Assembly: GCA_963701675.1 (NCBI GenBank)
Contig: OY969623.1
Location: 3,162,001 to 3,226,000, forward strand
DNA: 64,000 nt
Direction: 5' to 3'
Origin: G963701675 sp963701675
GTDB lineage: Bacteria > Planctomycetota > Planctomycetia > Gemmatales > Gemmataceae
Positions 10,136 to 18,740 of this stretch are shown here, piece by piece. The notes under the pieces were generated by a model that searched no databases, was not told the origin of the DNA, and saw only the letters and a list, made by a program, of their open reading frames with translations. Positions within the stretch are counted from its first letter, which is position 1, and each line of letters begins with the position of its first letter. A program made the position numbers and the translations under genes.

Positions 10136-11046
10136 AAGTCGCGATCATCGGCGTCGGTTTCGTCGGCACTGCCTGCGCAAAGGCGATGCTTCTCCGCGGC
10201 TCCTGCACCAAGATCGTGCTGGTGGACCTGCCCAAGCCCGAAGTGGAGCTGCACACGCGTGGCGTGGCCAACGACCTTTCGCACGGTGCGGCGCTGTGTC
10301 CGCATACCCAGATCGAGGTCGGCGGATACGAGAACATCGCGGACGCGGATGTTGTGATCATCACAGCCGGGGACAATGAGAAAAAGGGCGGCGCAACGAA
10401 CCCGAAAGATCCGTGGGGGCGTCTGCGCCTTCTGATTCCGAACGTCCCGGTGTATCGCGACATTGTTCCGAAGATCGTTCGGGCGGGTTGTCGCTCGCCG
10501 ATCGTGGTCGTTACCGACCCGCCCGATCCTCTGGCGGATGTTGCCATCGAGGAACGCGACAAAATGGGCGCGAAGAACCCCATCCTCAGCACTGGCACAT
10601 TCCTGGACTCCGTCCGTTTCCGAGTTCAGCTTGCCAAGCGGTTCGACTGCACCCCCAAGTCGGTCGATGCAATGGTGATCGGCGAGCACGGCAAGTCCCA
10701 GGTCTACATCTGGTCCACGGCGAGAATCGGCGGGCGACTGGTGACAGACCTGATCGCGGAACGGAAGCAGGACTTTGCGGCCTTCCAGACAGAAGTTGAA
10801 GGCTCCGTGCGGGATGCGAATATCGAGATCATCAAAGGCACAGGGGCGAGCCAGCATGGAATCGGGATCGTGACAACGCGAATCGTTGAGGCAATTCTGC
10901 GCGACGAGCAACTGGTTGAGCCCGTCGGACTCGAGCATCAGATAGCAGAACACCGGCTGACGATCTCGCTCCCATCGCGGATCGGCGCGAAGGCGCGACC
11001 GCCCTTCCCAGGTTCCGTTTCTCGGACGCGGAGGAGGATGGCTTGA
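10132..11046 (+). CDS. L-lactate/malate dehydrogenase family protein, 3' end frameshifted
   Basis: NAD-dependent 2-hydroxyacid dehydrogenase of the LDH/MDH fold. Seen: GVGFVG dinucleotide loop at the N-terminus, VLVDLP, IITAGD, the substrate-binding arginine in FLDSVRFR and the catalytic His in GEHGKSQV. The usual TNP motif is TDPPDPLA. As read it is 304 residues, but the last part (after SLPSRIGA) is not family-like. Shifting by -1 near 10990 gives GATALPRFRFSDAEEDG, then KRGAALITKAVRIA, ending at the stop at 11121-11123, which fits the usual C-terminal helix. One base is therefore probably missing. The ATGA overlap with the MGS-like gene suggests a pathway around methylglyoxal, lactaldehyde or lactate; the substrate is not determinable. 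Confidence 0.8.
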   Translation: MKVAIIGVGFVGTACAKAMLLRGSCTKIVLVDLPKPEVELHTRGVANDLSHGAALCPHTQIEVGGYENIADADVVIITAGDNEKKGGATNPKDPWGRLRLLIPNVPVYRDIVPKIVRAGCRSPIVVVTDPPDPLADVAIEERDKMGAKNPILSTGTFLDSVRFRVQLAKRFDCTPKSVDAMVIGEHGKSQVYIWSTARIGGRLVTDLIAERKQDFAAFQTEVEGSVRDANIEIIKGTGASQHGIGIVTTRIVEAILRDEQLVEPVGLEHQIAEHRLTISLPSRIGAKARPPFPGSVSRTRRRMA

Positions 11047-11151
11047 AGCGGGGTGCTGCCTTGATCACGAAGGCGGTCAGAATCGCTGCCGAAGGCGGAG
11101 ACTTCGATCGCGCCGTGCCGTGACTGCGGAACAATCCCCGTGAAACCGTGA

Positions 11152-11200
11152 AAGAAATCGGGGCGACGGGATTTGAACCGGCAGTGCTGGTGCGCCCTCC
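11152..11200 (-). other. tRNA 3'-end-like remnant, possible attachment scar
   Basis: On the minus strand the stretch contains GCCGGTTCAAATCCCGTCG followed by CCCCGA, resembling a tRNA T-arm and acceptor 3' strand. The T-stem has a mismatch, and no 5' acceptor or D-arm could be placed within 90 bases upstream, so it is not a functional tRNA. Tyrosine-recombinase islands often leave such 3' tRNA pieces at their edges. Confidence 0.3.
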
Positions 11201-11323
11201 AGTCCGACACGCCGAGAGCAATTTGTCCCTTGCGATTGCGCGCTTCGGTGTGATCGACGCCAAGATGCGAATTGCCCTCAGGTTGTCAATGTGCCGAGGA
11301 AGTGGGTCGGGATGTTTACCGCA

Positions 11324-12199
11324 TCACCAAAGATCAGGAATCAGTCGCTCCGCCTCGCACCAGTCATGAAGGTTGTCCCAGAGCGGTCGGCCGCGGGCTT
11401 CCCAGAGGGCGTCCGCTTTCTCGTGCCGGAGGGCGTCAAGCAGAAACGTCCGCAAAACCTCGATCCGCGTGGCGACTAGCGACTCTGGCTTCTTGTTCCA
11501 CAAATGCACGAGCCCGACGATACGGCTATGGTCAGGCGTCCACTCGGCTCCTGTTGAATCACGTCGGTTCGTTTGCCACACCGCCGAACCGCTGAGCCCG
11601 TCCGGCAGGGGCATCGGAATTGGCCGCTTTTTCTCGTCGAACCACCCATCGCGCGGGTACACGATCGCGAAGTGTTTGTCCGGGTCGAACTCATCCCAGT
11701 CGGACACGCCATCGCTCGCCCAGAACGGCATCGAGGTCGAGTGGATCCCGCCCTCGACGATCGGAAGCCATTTGCTCTGGTCGCCCGGATACCCGTGTAA
11801 GAATAGAACATCGCGCTCAATGTCAGCGGACGAATCACCCATCGCCTCGACGCCCCAGGGCTGAATGCCGTGCTCCTTGATCACTTCCTCATCAATCCGC
11901 GCGAGGGCCAAGTCGATCGGCGGCTTCGCTATCCTGAACCAGTACTTGAACTGTGCAGGCTTTTTTCCGGAACTCGTGGTGTGTGCGATGGTTGCGTACT
12001 TGCGGCCTTCGTCGACTACGTGCTCCGCAGTTAACAGGTACGAGTTTCCGCAGAGACGCAGAAAAGTGCCGCTTCCGATCAGAACGCCAAACTCCTCGGA
12101 CACGACCCCATACACCGCAGCCAATGCGGGCTTCGTGTAGGCCTTCATCAGGTTGCTGATCCGAGTGCCTTCGTCACTCTTTTCGTGGTCAGTCGGCAT
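11324..12199 (-). CDS. Trypsin-like serine peptidase (Trypsin_2 fold)
   Basis: 291 residues. The catalytic triad can be placed: His in GSGTFLRLCGNSYLLTAEHV, Asp in KPPIDLALARID, and Ser in LPDGLSGSAVW. There is no signal peptide or PDZ domain, which points to a cytoplasmic effector-type protease rather than a periplasmic DegP/HtrA. The start at 12199 is supported by AGGA 9 bases upstream, and it lies 11 bases after the stop of the M41-like gene, so the two are cotranscribed. A longer reading upstream is open but overlaps that gene and looks non-coding. Small cytosolic trypsin-like proteins in multi-gene cassettes are common in bacterial conflict systems; such a role here is inference. Confidence 0.8.
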   Translation of the reverse strand: MPTDHEKSDEGTRISNLMKAYTKPALAAVYGVVSEEFGVLIGSGTFLRLCGNSYLLTAEHVVDEGRKYATIAHTTSSGKKPAQFKYWFRIAKPPIDLALARIDEEVIKEHGIQPWGVEAMGDSSADIERDVLFLHGYPGDQSKWLPIVEGGIHSTSMPFWASDGVSDWDEFDPDKHFAIVYPRDGWFDEKKRPIPMPLPDGLSGSAVWQTNRRDSTGAEWTPDHSRIVGLVHLWNKKPESLVATRIEVLRTFLLDALRHEKADALWEARGRPLWDNLHDWCEAERLIPDLW

Positions 12200-12210
12200 C
12201 GCGGCGTGTC

Positions 12211-12744
12211 CTATTTGCAGAGATCCCGCACTTCGTCTTCCGTCAACTTCCACTTCGTGAGGAGCGACATCGCCACTCTCTCGATTGAGGCACGATTGGC
12301 CTGAGTTAGGAAATCCGCGTGACGGCAGCACTCCTGCATCATCTGCTGAATCTGAGGCAGGGTTCGGGTCACCTCGGCCGGGTCGAAGTTGGCTTCGCCG
12401 TTCGTCACTTTGCACGGGATAATTGCGAAGCGCAGCAGCCCTTCCGCAAGGTTGACGTCTTCTGGCGACATGTCTGGATACGCCTGGCATTCGGCTAACG
12501 GACCGGAGAAGGCCTGGGCGGCCTCGGTCTTCGCGTCGGCGAGCCTCCCAAAAAAGCTGGGCTTATTGATCGGCGTAACCCGAGTTAGCTGCCCGAGCTC
12601 TACGTTCTTCGGTACGGGGTCGGCGTCGCTTCGGCGCAGTATCCACACCTTCGAGAACGGAATGCTCTTCAACAGCGCGACGACGGCGTGTCCGGCCTCG
12701 TGGAACGCCGTCGAGCGAAGGTTCAGGCGACGCATGTCGAGCAT
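12211..12744 (-). CDS. Small M41-like (FtsH-type) zinc metallopeptidase
   Basis: 177 residues with the zinc motif AFHEAGHAVVALL (HExGH) near residue 14, followed by FSGPLAECQAY and SPEDVNLAEGLLRFA, which parallel the FtsH peptidase segments LAGRAAEE and the Asp/Glu zinc ligand helix. The AAA ATPase and membrane segments of FtsH are absent, so this is a stand-alone peptidase domain that would need another protein for substrate delivery. It sits between the ART-like unknown and the trypsin-like gene in one minus-strand cluster (spacings 45 and 11 bases). Two different proteases in one short operon is unusual for housekeeping functions. Confidence 0.75.
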   Translation of the reverse strand: MLDMRRLNLRSTAFHEAGHAVVALLKSIPFSKVWILRRSDADPVPKNVELGQLTRVTPINKPSFFGRLADAKTEAAQAFSGPLAECQAYPDMSPEDVNLAEGLLRFAIIPCKVTNGEANFDPAEVTRTLPQIQQMMQECCRHADFLTQANRASIERVAMSLLTKWKLTEDEVRDLCK

Positions 12745-12789
12745 CGGGTCTCCTCGAGACAGGCGGGTTTAGGGCGCGACGGAGCGCAA

Positions 12790-13380
12790 TCATTCCCCGC
12801 CCGCTTCGTTATGGTCTTCGTCCTCGTCCTGCACCGGCAGTGGCTCACCGGCCATGATCGCCTTCGCGATTTTTTTGGCCAGGGCGATGTCGTTGCCGTA
12901 TTTGGCTCCCGCAGCGAAAGCCTCCTCTGCATCATCGCTGGGCTTCGGCAGTTCTTCGATCACGGTCATCGACGAATCGAGGTACTCTAGTACGTCCCAC
13001 TTAAGCGTCGGCGTCCAGTACTCGGACGCGATCGCCGCCACTTGTGCCGCAGTGGGGTTTTCGACCTTCTTGATGACGTCCACCAACGCCATCGGAACCT
13101 CTGTCGGGTTCTCCATCGACACGCGGTAGAAGTGCAACTCCTGTCCATTGTACTGCGAGTTTCCGTAGTGCAGGCCCTGGAACACGTCATCGAAGGCGTA
13201 CTGGGTGGTCAGTCGACTTTGCGCCGCCGGGGGTCTTGCGCCTTCGATCCGCTGCTCGACTTCGGTGGCGTTTGCGGCCACGAGTCGGCCGTGAAAGGCG
13301 GTTTGCTCCCCGGCAGGGACCGAAACTACCTGGTTCCGTTCGTATTGCTTTGTGGAAACGTGGAACACTATCTTCGGCAT
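12790..13380 (-). CDS. Unknown protein, possibly DUF2441/ART-like
   Basis: 196 residues, first gene of the three-gene minus-strand cluster. It opens with MPKIVFHVST, has a central SRLTTQYAFDDV segment, LHFYRVSMEN, and ASEYWTPTLKWDVLEYL, then ends in a very acidic tail (DEDEDHNEAGGE). The order (FYHVT-like opening, S/R-containing middle, late W/EYL) recalls DUF2441-type proteins, which have been compared with ADP-ribosyltransferase-like folds, but the match is weak and made by eye. No membrane segment. The function cannot be assigned; the neighbouring proteases suggest it is a substrate, sensor or toxin of that cassette. Confidence 0.5.
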   Translation of the reverse strand: MPKIVFHVSTKQYERNQVVSVPAGEQTAFHGRLVAANATEVEQRIEGARPPAAQSRLTTQYAFDDVFQGLHYGNSQYNGQELHFYRVSMENPTEVPMALVDVIKKVENPTAAQVAAIASEYWTPTLKWDVLEYLDSSMTVIEELPKPSDDAEEAFAAGAKYGNDIALAKKIAKAIMAGEPLPVQDEDEDHNEAGGE

Positions 13381-13459
13381 GGTGGCCTACGCATTGATGC
13401 TTCGACCAATCCGGATTGACCTCCATTCTATTCGCACTCCGCGGCTGTGATGGCCGGTG

Positions 13460-14521
13460 CTATGTGCTGGATATCGGCGATGAAGTGCGGTCTGTACCAA
13501 AATTCCCGCACAACGGGTTGTGCACTCGGGTAAAATCGCCACGCGCGAGCAAACCGATGTACCTTGTGTGCTCCGGTCCGACATCCATGAGGAAACCTCT
13601 GTCAAGAGCGAAAGCAAGACGAGTACGGGACTTCCCAAACATCCATTCGGCATCATCTGCGGATGCGGAGCGCCATGAGTGATTATGCGGCAGGCAGCGG
13701 ACGACCGGCGCGCCTTCGCGGGTAATATGCCCGAGCCGATTCCTGTCACCCGACTGGTCCTGACGCGGAACCAGCCCGAAATACCGCCCGACTGCTTTGG
13801 CATGTCGAAAGCGGTGAGGATCATCCACGAACGCGGCCACCGCTTCCGCCGTGCGGATACCAACTCCTGGGATGCTCCGCAGTCGATGCACGGCAAGCGT
13901 TTGCTGCCCCCGCTGGTTCAACTGCTGTTCGATACGTCGCACTTGCCTAGTGAGCGTTTCGATCTCTTCGAGCAGGAGATCCCGCCGCAATCGCTGTGAA
14001 ACCGTGGGCAGGGCCAGTTCACGGAGCCAAGCCAACCCCTTCTTGGTCCACAGACCGGGATGCTTCGGGGGCATGACTCCTGCGCCGCGCAACATCGCAC
14101 GGCCAGCATTCTTAGCCCGCGTCCGTTTGGCAATCACCTGGCTACGGCAATTGATTAACTCGCGCCAGGTTCGTACGTCGAGTGAAGGCACATGCACCGT
14201 CGGCGCCTCCCCCAAGTACAGCAACTTGGCCAGTCGCTCCGCGTCCTTGCAATCGTTCTTGTTCTGTGATCGGAAGATCAACCGCAATTGACCTGGATGC
14301 GCCACCAGGACCCGCGCTGCTAGCGGCTGCAGTAAATCGTGGTAGTGGCCGTACCCGCAACTGGCCTCGTAGCAGACCTCGAACCGATCAGACAAGCTTT
14401 TGAGGAACCGCATCATCTCTTCGATGGTTCGCACTTGGGTGCGTTGGACCACTTGCCCGGTTTCGTTGACCACGCAGACACAAATGCGTGTGCTATGAAT
14501 GTCGAGCCCGACGTAGAACAT
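13460..14521 (-). mobile_element. IS110-family transposase, C-terminus aberrant
   Basis: 353 residues. N-terminal DEDD/RuvC-like domain: MFYVGLDIHSTRICVCVV, CYEASCGYGHYHDLL and KNDCKDAERLAKLLYLGE; C-terminal transposase_20 part with RSIPGVGIRTAEAVAAFVDD and RYFGLVPRQDQSG. IS110 elements transpose with an RNA-guided (bridge RNA) mechanism and lack normal terminal inverted repeats, so the ends could not be set. After ITREGAPVVR, about residue 275, the sequence no longer resembles the family (expected LLxEAxW...KKIALVATAHY), so the 3' end is probably degraded and the element inactive. The bridge RNA, if present, would be in the flanking non-coding DNA at 14522-14750. Confidence 0.85.
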
Positions 14522-15135
14522 AAATCCCTCCTGAAGTCAGAGAACGTGACAACTGCACCACTCGGTTCCACGTTATCCGACCGACGGAGGCTTCCTACAT
14601 AGATTCACGTCGGATGCAATTTGCTTCTCGGCGTTGCCTGCTTCGGTGTGATCGAAATGCGCACGCAAGCTGAAGTGCTCGGCTCGCGTCGGGCCGACAC
14701 TCCGATGTCAATTATGGACGATTGCCGCCCTTGGAGTACCGAATTAGGGGCCTGGTGTTCGCCAAGCTGGCCCCACGTTAGGAGCAACACTTGAAGAATT
14801 GACATCGCCCCTGTCGCTGGCGTAGCGTACTACACGAATGGCTTTGAGGCGATTCGTGAGTTTTGGGGTACAAAACCGGGGTATCAATCTACTTGCCAAA
14901 CGAGAATCAGCATATGATTCAATTACTTTGTCCGCGAATGTGATTCCCGTAGGGGTCGCCAACTCATCATATCGTTGATGATCGTCTTCATTCACCAATG
15001 TCCGCTCCATCTAGGCTGAGAGCCACTTTCCGGCGGAATCAACAGCCGCCTACGTCCGAAAATAATCGTTGACATACGACCAAATTGTGGGGTACTAAAT
15101 TGGCAAACGTACCCCAACAACCGCCGATGTACCCC
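14522..15135. promoter_or_regulatory. Non-coding region with GGGGTAC arm-type sites before the integrase
   Basis: No gene is supported. Five copies of a heptamer occur: GGGGTAC at 14865-14871, the variant GGGGTAT at 14878-14884, GGGGTAC at 15089-15095, and the inverse GTACCCC at 15109-15115 and 15129-15135, the last abutting the integrase start codon. Clusters of such short repeats beside P4-type integrases are typical of arm-type integrase or AlpA binding sites and of the attachment region. The left half may also include the IS110 end and its bridge RNA. Confidence 0.5.
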
Positions 15136-16321
15136 ATGCCCGCCCGTCTCTCTGACGCCAAAGTTCGCAACGCCAAAGCCAAAGCTAGGCCCTACAAAGT
15201 CTCCGATGGAGAAGGTTTGTTTCTCCTAGTCAAGCCCTCGGGCAGCAAATACTGGAGGCTGAAATACTTCGTCAGCGGCAAGGAAAAGCTGCTCGCCTTG
15301 GGCGTCTATCCCGACGTGAGTCTCGCGGACGCCCGCGACCGGCGTGCGCAGGCGCCAAGGCCCTCGCCGCCGGAAACGACCCGGCAGTGGCGAAGAAGGA
15401 AGCCAAGAGGCTGGCGACGCTAAAGAGTGCCAACGCCTTTGAGACGGTTGCCCGCGAATGGCTTGAAAAAAGAAAGCACCAATGGGCAGCCAACACGGCC
15501 GACCTCGCGCAGGATCGGCTCGAAAAGTACATACTCCCCGAACTTGGACCGAGGCCCATCGCCGACATCACCGCTCCCGAAGTGCTTACGGTACTTCGCG
15601 CCGTGGAGAACAGGGGAGTTTTGGAAACGGCCCGACGCGTCATGCAAATGACTCGGCAGATATTCACGTATGCGATCGCAACGGGTCGGGCCGAACGAAA
15701 TCCCGTCCCAGATTTGCGTGGCGCCCTGAAAACGCCAGTCGTCAAACACCGTTCTTACCTCAAGGAAAATGAACTGCCTACTTGCAAATGCTGGAAGCCT
15801 ATGACGGAGTGGTCCAAACCAAACTGGCTCTCCGCCTCCTTCTGCTCACCTTCGTCCGCACGACCGAATTACGGGCGGCCGAATGGCCGGAGATTGATTG
15901 GGACAAGGCGGAATGGCGCATTCCCGCAGCCCGCATGAAGATGAAAGAGCTTCACATCGTGCCTTTGTCGCGGCAAGCCCTTACTGTTCTTCGCGAATTG
16001 GAAAAGCATTCCGACAGTCGGAAGTATCTTTTCCCCAACGAACACAATCCCTCTACATTCATGAGCGAGAACACGATGCTCTACGCGCTCTATCGGATGG
16101 GCTACCATTCCCGCGCGACGGGGCACGGGTTTCGGAGTACCGCGAGCACGATCCTGAATGAGCACGGTTTCCGTGCGGACGTGATCGAACGCCAGCTGGC
16201 CCACAGCGAACGCAATACGGTCCGCGCTGCTTATAATCATGCGCAGTATCTTCCCGAGCGCCGGCAGATGATGCAATGGTGGGCCGACTATCTTGGTAAA
16301 GTTGCGTCCGTGGGACTCTGA
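15136..16321 (+). pseudogene. P4-type tyrosine recombinase, two frameshifts
   Basis: The parts together make a complete P4-type integrase. N-terminal arm-binding domain (MPARLSDAKVRNAKAK, DGEGLFLLVKPSGSKYW, LALGVYPDVSLADARDRR); core-binding domain (FETVAREWLEKRKHQW, MQMTRQIFTYAIATGRAERNP); catalytic domain with Arg in VRTTELRAAEW, Lys in RMKMKELHIVPLS, GHGFRSTAST, RQLAHSE and the nucleophile Tyr in AAYNHAQY. The frame changes near 15353 (AQA to KALAAGNDPAVAKK) and near 15778 (KENELP to YLQMLEAYDG); each is repaired by adding one base. The catalytic residues survive, so the decay is recent or the indels are errors. It faces away from the AlpA-like gene 10 kb upstream and closes the island. Confidence 0.85.
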
Positions 16322-16385
16322 AAAATGGCAGCGCCGTCAGCGATGAACGCACTAACGCGGTCGAAAGACTGTCCGTGCCGTACGC

Positions 16386-18551
16386 TTAATTCAGGACAGC
16401 CCACCCCCATCGGCCGCTATGTGAAAAACGGAAGTCATAACCGAGCTGCAACAGTCGCTGCGCAGACCGGTAGTGCTTCACGTGGCCGACATCGTCAAGC
16501 ATCAGCAGAACTTCGGCTGATTTCGATTCCGCTAGCACAGCTTTGAATTCTAACCAGCCGATTCCTCCCGCACTGTCAAGGAACACGAGCTGCCTCTTTC
16601 CATTCAGTAGTTTGACTAGCAGGTCTTCAGGCAATTCACCGTGATCAATTTCACGTTGATAAAAATCAGCAGCATATTCGTCCACATCCTGGTGAAGATT
16701 CATTCGCCTGCCGTCGAACCGTTCGCGCCGTAACCCCTGCAGCATCTCGGCCCGCTTCAGCGAGTAACCGTGATGCACCTCGACGTTGGGATACTTCTCA
16801 AGATTTCTCAAGGCAACGTCATAATGACTCTCGTTGCACTCTATGGTGTGAACGGGTAAGCCCGTCTTAGCAAATACTTGGGTTGAGCCCGTGCCGCGAA
16901 ACGTTCCAGTTTCAATGACTTGCTCGATTTGATACGCCCTAACTAATTCATTGACAGCCGCTGCGAATTCGGCGTCTCGGGAAAGCTCGATGCCGTACTT
17001 CGTTTGCTCGCGGTAACAAAACATCGCAAACAGATCATTGATTGCATCAGTGTCTAAGGGGAGGCGCGTGTCGCACACAAGTGGCGTAATTGACGATCCC
17101 TCAGAAAGAAAACTCTTGGGCGGAAATTGTTGGCTGTAAACAGCGACACTCGGGGTACCAAATGCTTGTGCGATGTTGATGGGCCCTGAATCAATGCCTA
17201 CCATGCTATGGCATTCCGAGATGATTGCCATAAGTTGTCGACGATCGGTTTTCCCTAACAAATTCAGATCGATTGATTTCATGGCCACCAGGTCATTAAC
17301 GCGGTTGCCGACCTGTACTATTTTGAACCCGCGTCCGTGCAGGAGGTCCACCACCGCTTCCCATGACTTTGGCGGCCACCACAGTTTTCCTCCAGGATAG
17401 CCGATGTCCAAGGCGACCCATTTGTCCTCGGCAAGCAGCCGGTGCGCCCAGGTGCGTTCTTCACCAGAAAGCCAAAGTTGCGGAACCTTTTCTCCCTCGT
17501 CGAGATGCAGGTCATAGCAACTTAAGTACGCATCTTGAACTAACATCGCTCGATTCATCTCGTACACACCATCAAGCGCGTACACGTCACATCTGCATGT
17601 CGGAAACCCGGGTTCAACGTCCGGGTGATTCTGAAACATCTCCGGATAGTGGGTCTCAAAAAAGATCTGCCGGTAGCCAAGTTTCTTTACGGTGCGCACG
17701 ACTGGCTCCGCGAAGACGACGTCTCCCATGGCCATCCGGCGTATGATTAGCGCTGCGTTCGCCGGTTCATGTCCCGTGTGTTTTGAGTAAGCCTCTTGCT
17801 CGTTTGGGGCACTAATCGACAACGAGCCTGCAACCGCCTTCAACCCGTTGCACGGTCGTTTGTCTGACCACTTCCACCGATACAATGTTAGACCGGTCTC
17901 CCATTCGGGTCCACCCATTATCCTTGCACTGGCGTGAGTAATTGAAATCGGCCAGGTACCAATTCGGAGTCCCGCAGCGTGGCAAGTTCTACAAAAATCC
18001 TCCCCGTAAAACTCAAACTCGAACTGTGTATCGAAACAAAGTTTGCGTTCCTTCAAGGTCTTGGCTCGCACCGCTAGGAAACAGCTGTCGAGCAGTATCG
18101 AATCTTTGGGCGTCGGGCCATAAAGAGTTATCACTCGACCAGTCGGCGCAATGGTCGCGAGTCCACCGGTCAAGTTTCCCAAATCAGCCTTGCGAAGTGA
18201 TTTTTCTCCGGGAGAACGCATATGTAGCCAGTTGACATGATCATCCTCTGGGAGAGCGTTGCCGGCGACACCTACCAAGTCAAACTGTTCCAACGCCTCT
18301 TGCAGCCGCTCAAGGATATAAAAATCCTCCAGGTAAACATCGTCGTGAACAAACAGTAATATGTCCGAGTCTTCGGCGGCTTCGATGCGGTAGTTAAAGA
18401 GTGCACTCAGGCCCTGCCGATTGCGAACCGCGATACCAGGCACAATCCCATGCCGTCCCTTCAGGGCCTGGAGTGACAGACCCAGCTCCGTATTGCGGCA
18501 AAAATCTTCGAGATTTTCGCGGGTTGCCGAGGCGATCAGGAGGCGATTCAT
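16386..18551 (-). CDS. GT2 glycosyltransferase - GT9 glycosyltransferase - SAM methyltransferase-like fusion
   Basis: 721 residues in three parts. Residues 1-235: GT2-like (StrF/Glyco_tranf_2_5 type) with ILLFVHDDVYLEDF, the DxD-like metal site, and FYGEDFCRTCHAAGLRIG. Residues about 270-525: GT9/heptosyltransferase-like fold with RRMAMGDVVFAEPVVRTVK, WVALDIGYPGGKLWWPPKSW and the donor site MVGIDSGPINIAQAFGTPSV. Residues about 530-721: class I methyltransferase-like with VIETGTFRGTGSTQVF, VHTIECNESHYDVA and VFLDSAGGIGWLE. Start at 18551 chosen for GAGG 7 bases upstream. No signal peptide, so cytoplasmic. Likely builds or modifies a surface glycan or glycoprotein; neighbours are a secreted repeat protein and an OGT-like enzyme. 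Confidence 0.8.
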   Translation of the reverse strand: MNRLLIASATRENLEDFCRNTELGLSLQALKGRHGIVPGIAVRNRQGLSALFNYRIEAAEDSDILLFVHDDVYLEDFYILERLQEALEQFDLVGVAGNALPEDDHVNWLHMRSPGEKSLRKADLGNLTGGLATIAPTGRVITLYGPTPKDSILLDSCFLAVRAKTLKERKLCFDTQFEFEFYGEDFCRTCHAAGLRIGTWPISITHASARIMGGPEWETGLTLYRWKWSDKRPCNGLKAVAGSLSISAPNEQEAYSKHTGHEPANAALIIRRMAMGDVVFAEPVVRTVKKLGYRQIFFETHYPEMFQNHPDVEPGFPTCRCDVYALDGVYEMNRAMLVQDAYLSCYDLHLDEGEKVPQLWLSGEERTWAHRLLAEDKWVALDIGYPGGKLWWPPKSWEAVVDLLHGRGFKIVQVGNRVNDLVAMKSIDLNLLGKTDRRQLMAIISECHSMVGIDSGPINIAQAFGTPSVAVYSQQFPPKSFLSEGSSITPLVCDTRLPLDTDAINDLFAMFCYREQTKYGIELSRDAEFAAAVNELVRAYQIEQVIETGTFRGTGSTQVFAKTGLPVHTIECNESHYDVALRNLEKYPNVEVHHGYSLKRAEMLQGLRRERFDGRRMNLHQDVDEYAADFYQREIDHGELPEDLLVKLLNGKRQLVFLDSAGGIGWLEFKAVLAESKSAEVLLMLDDVGHVKHYRSAQRLLQLGYDFRFSHSGRWGWAVLN

Positions 18552-18740
18552 GATGCACCTCATTCGCAAAATGTGATCGAGAATGGCTCTCCTGATCGGC
18601 CCGCAAGGAGGTTATTTCTTATGCAGCCGATGGCCGACTCGGAGCGTCAGGCGGAGTACGGCCGAGGCATACGAACCCGGCCCGGCGCCGCCAAGCCACG
18701 TTGGCGGCGCAAAAGCCGAATTTGTACTGGCGACCACTGG

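Noticed and set aside
11249..14660. Shared 16-mer GCTTCGGTGTGATCGA near 11250 and 14640
   Set aside because: Flanks differ completely; it could be an island edge repeat, but two short copies are not enough.
8697..18740. Similar words CCGAATTTACTGGCG (about 8698) and CCGAATTTGTACTGGCG (about 18717)
   Set aside because: Too short and unaccompanied by further similarity to be called a repeat.
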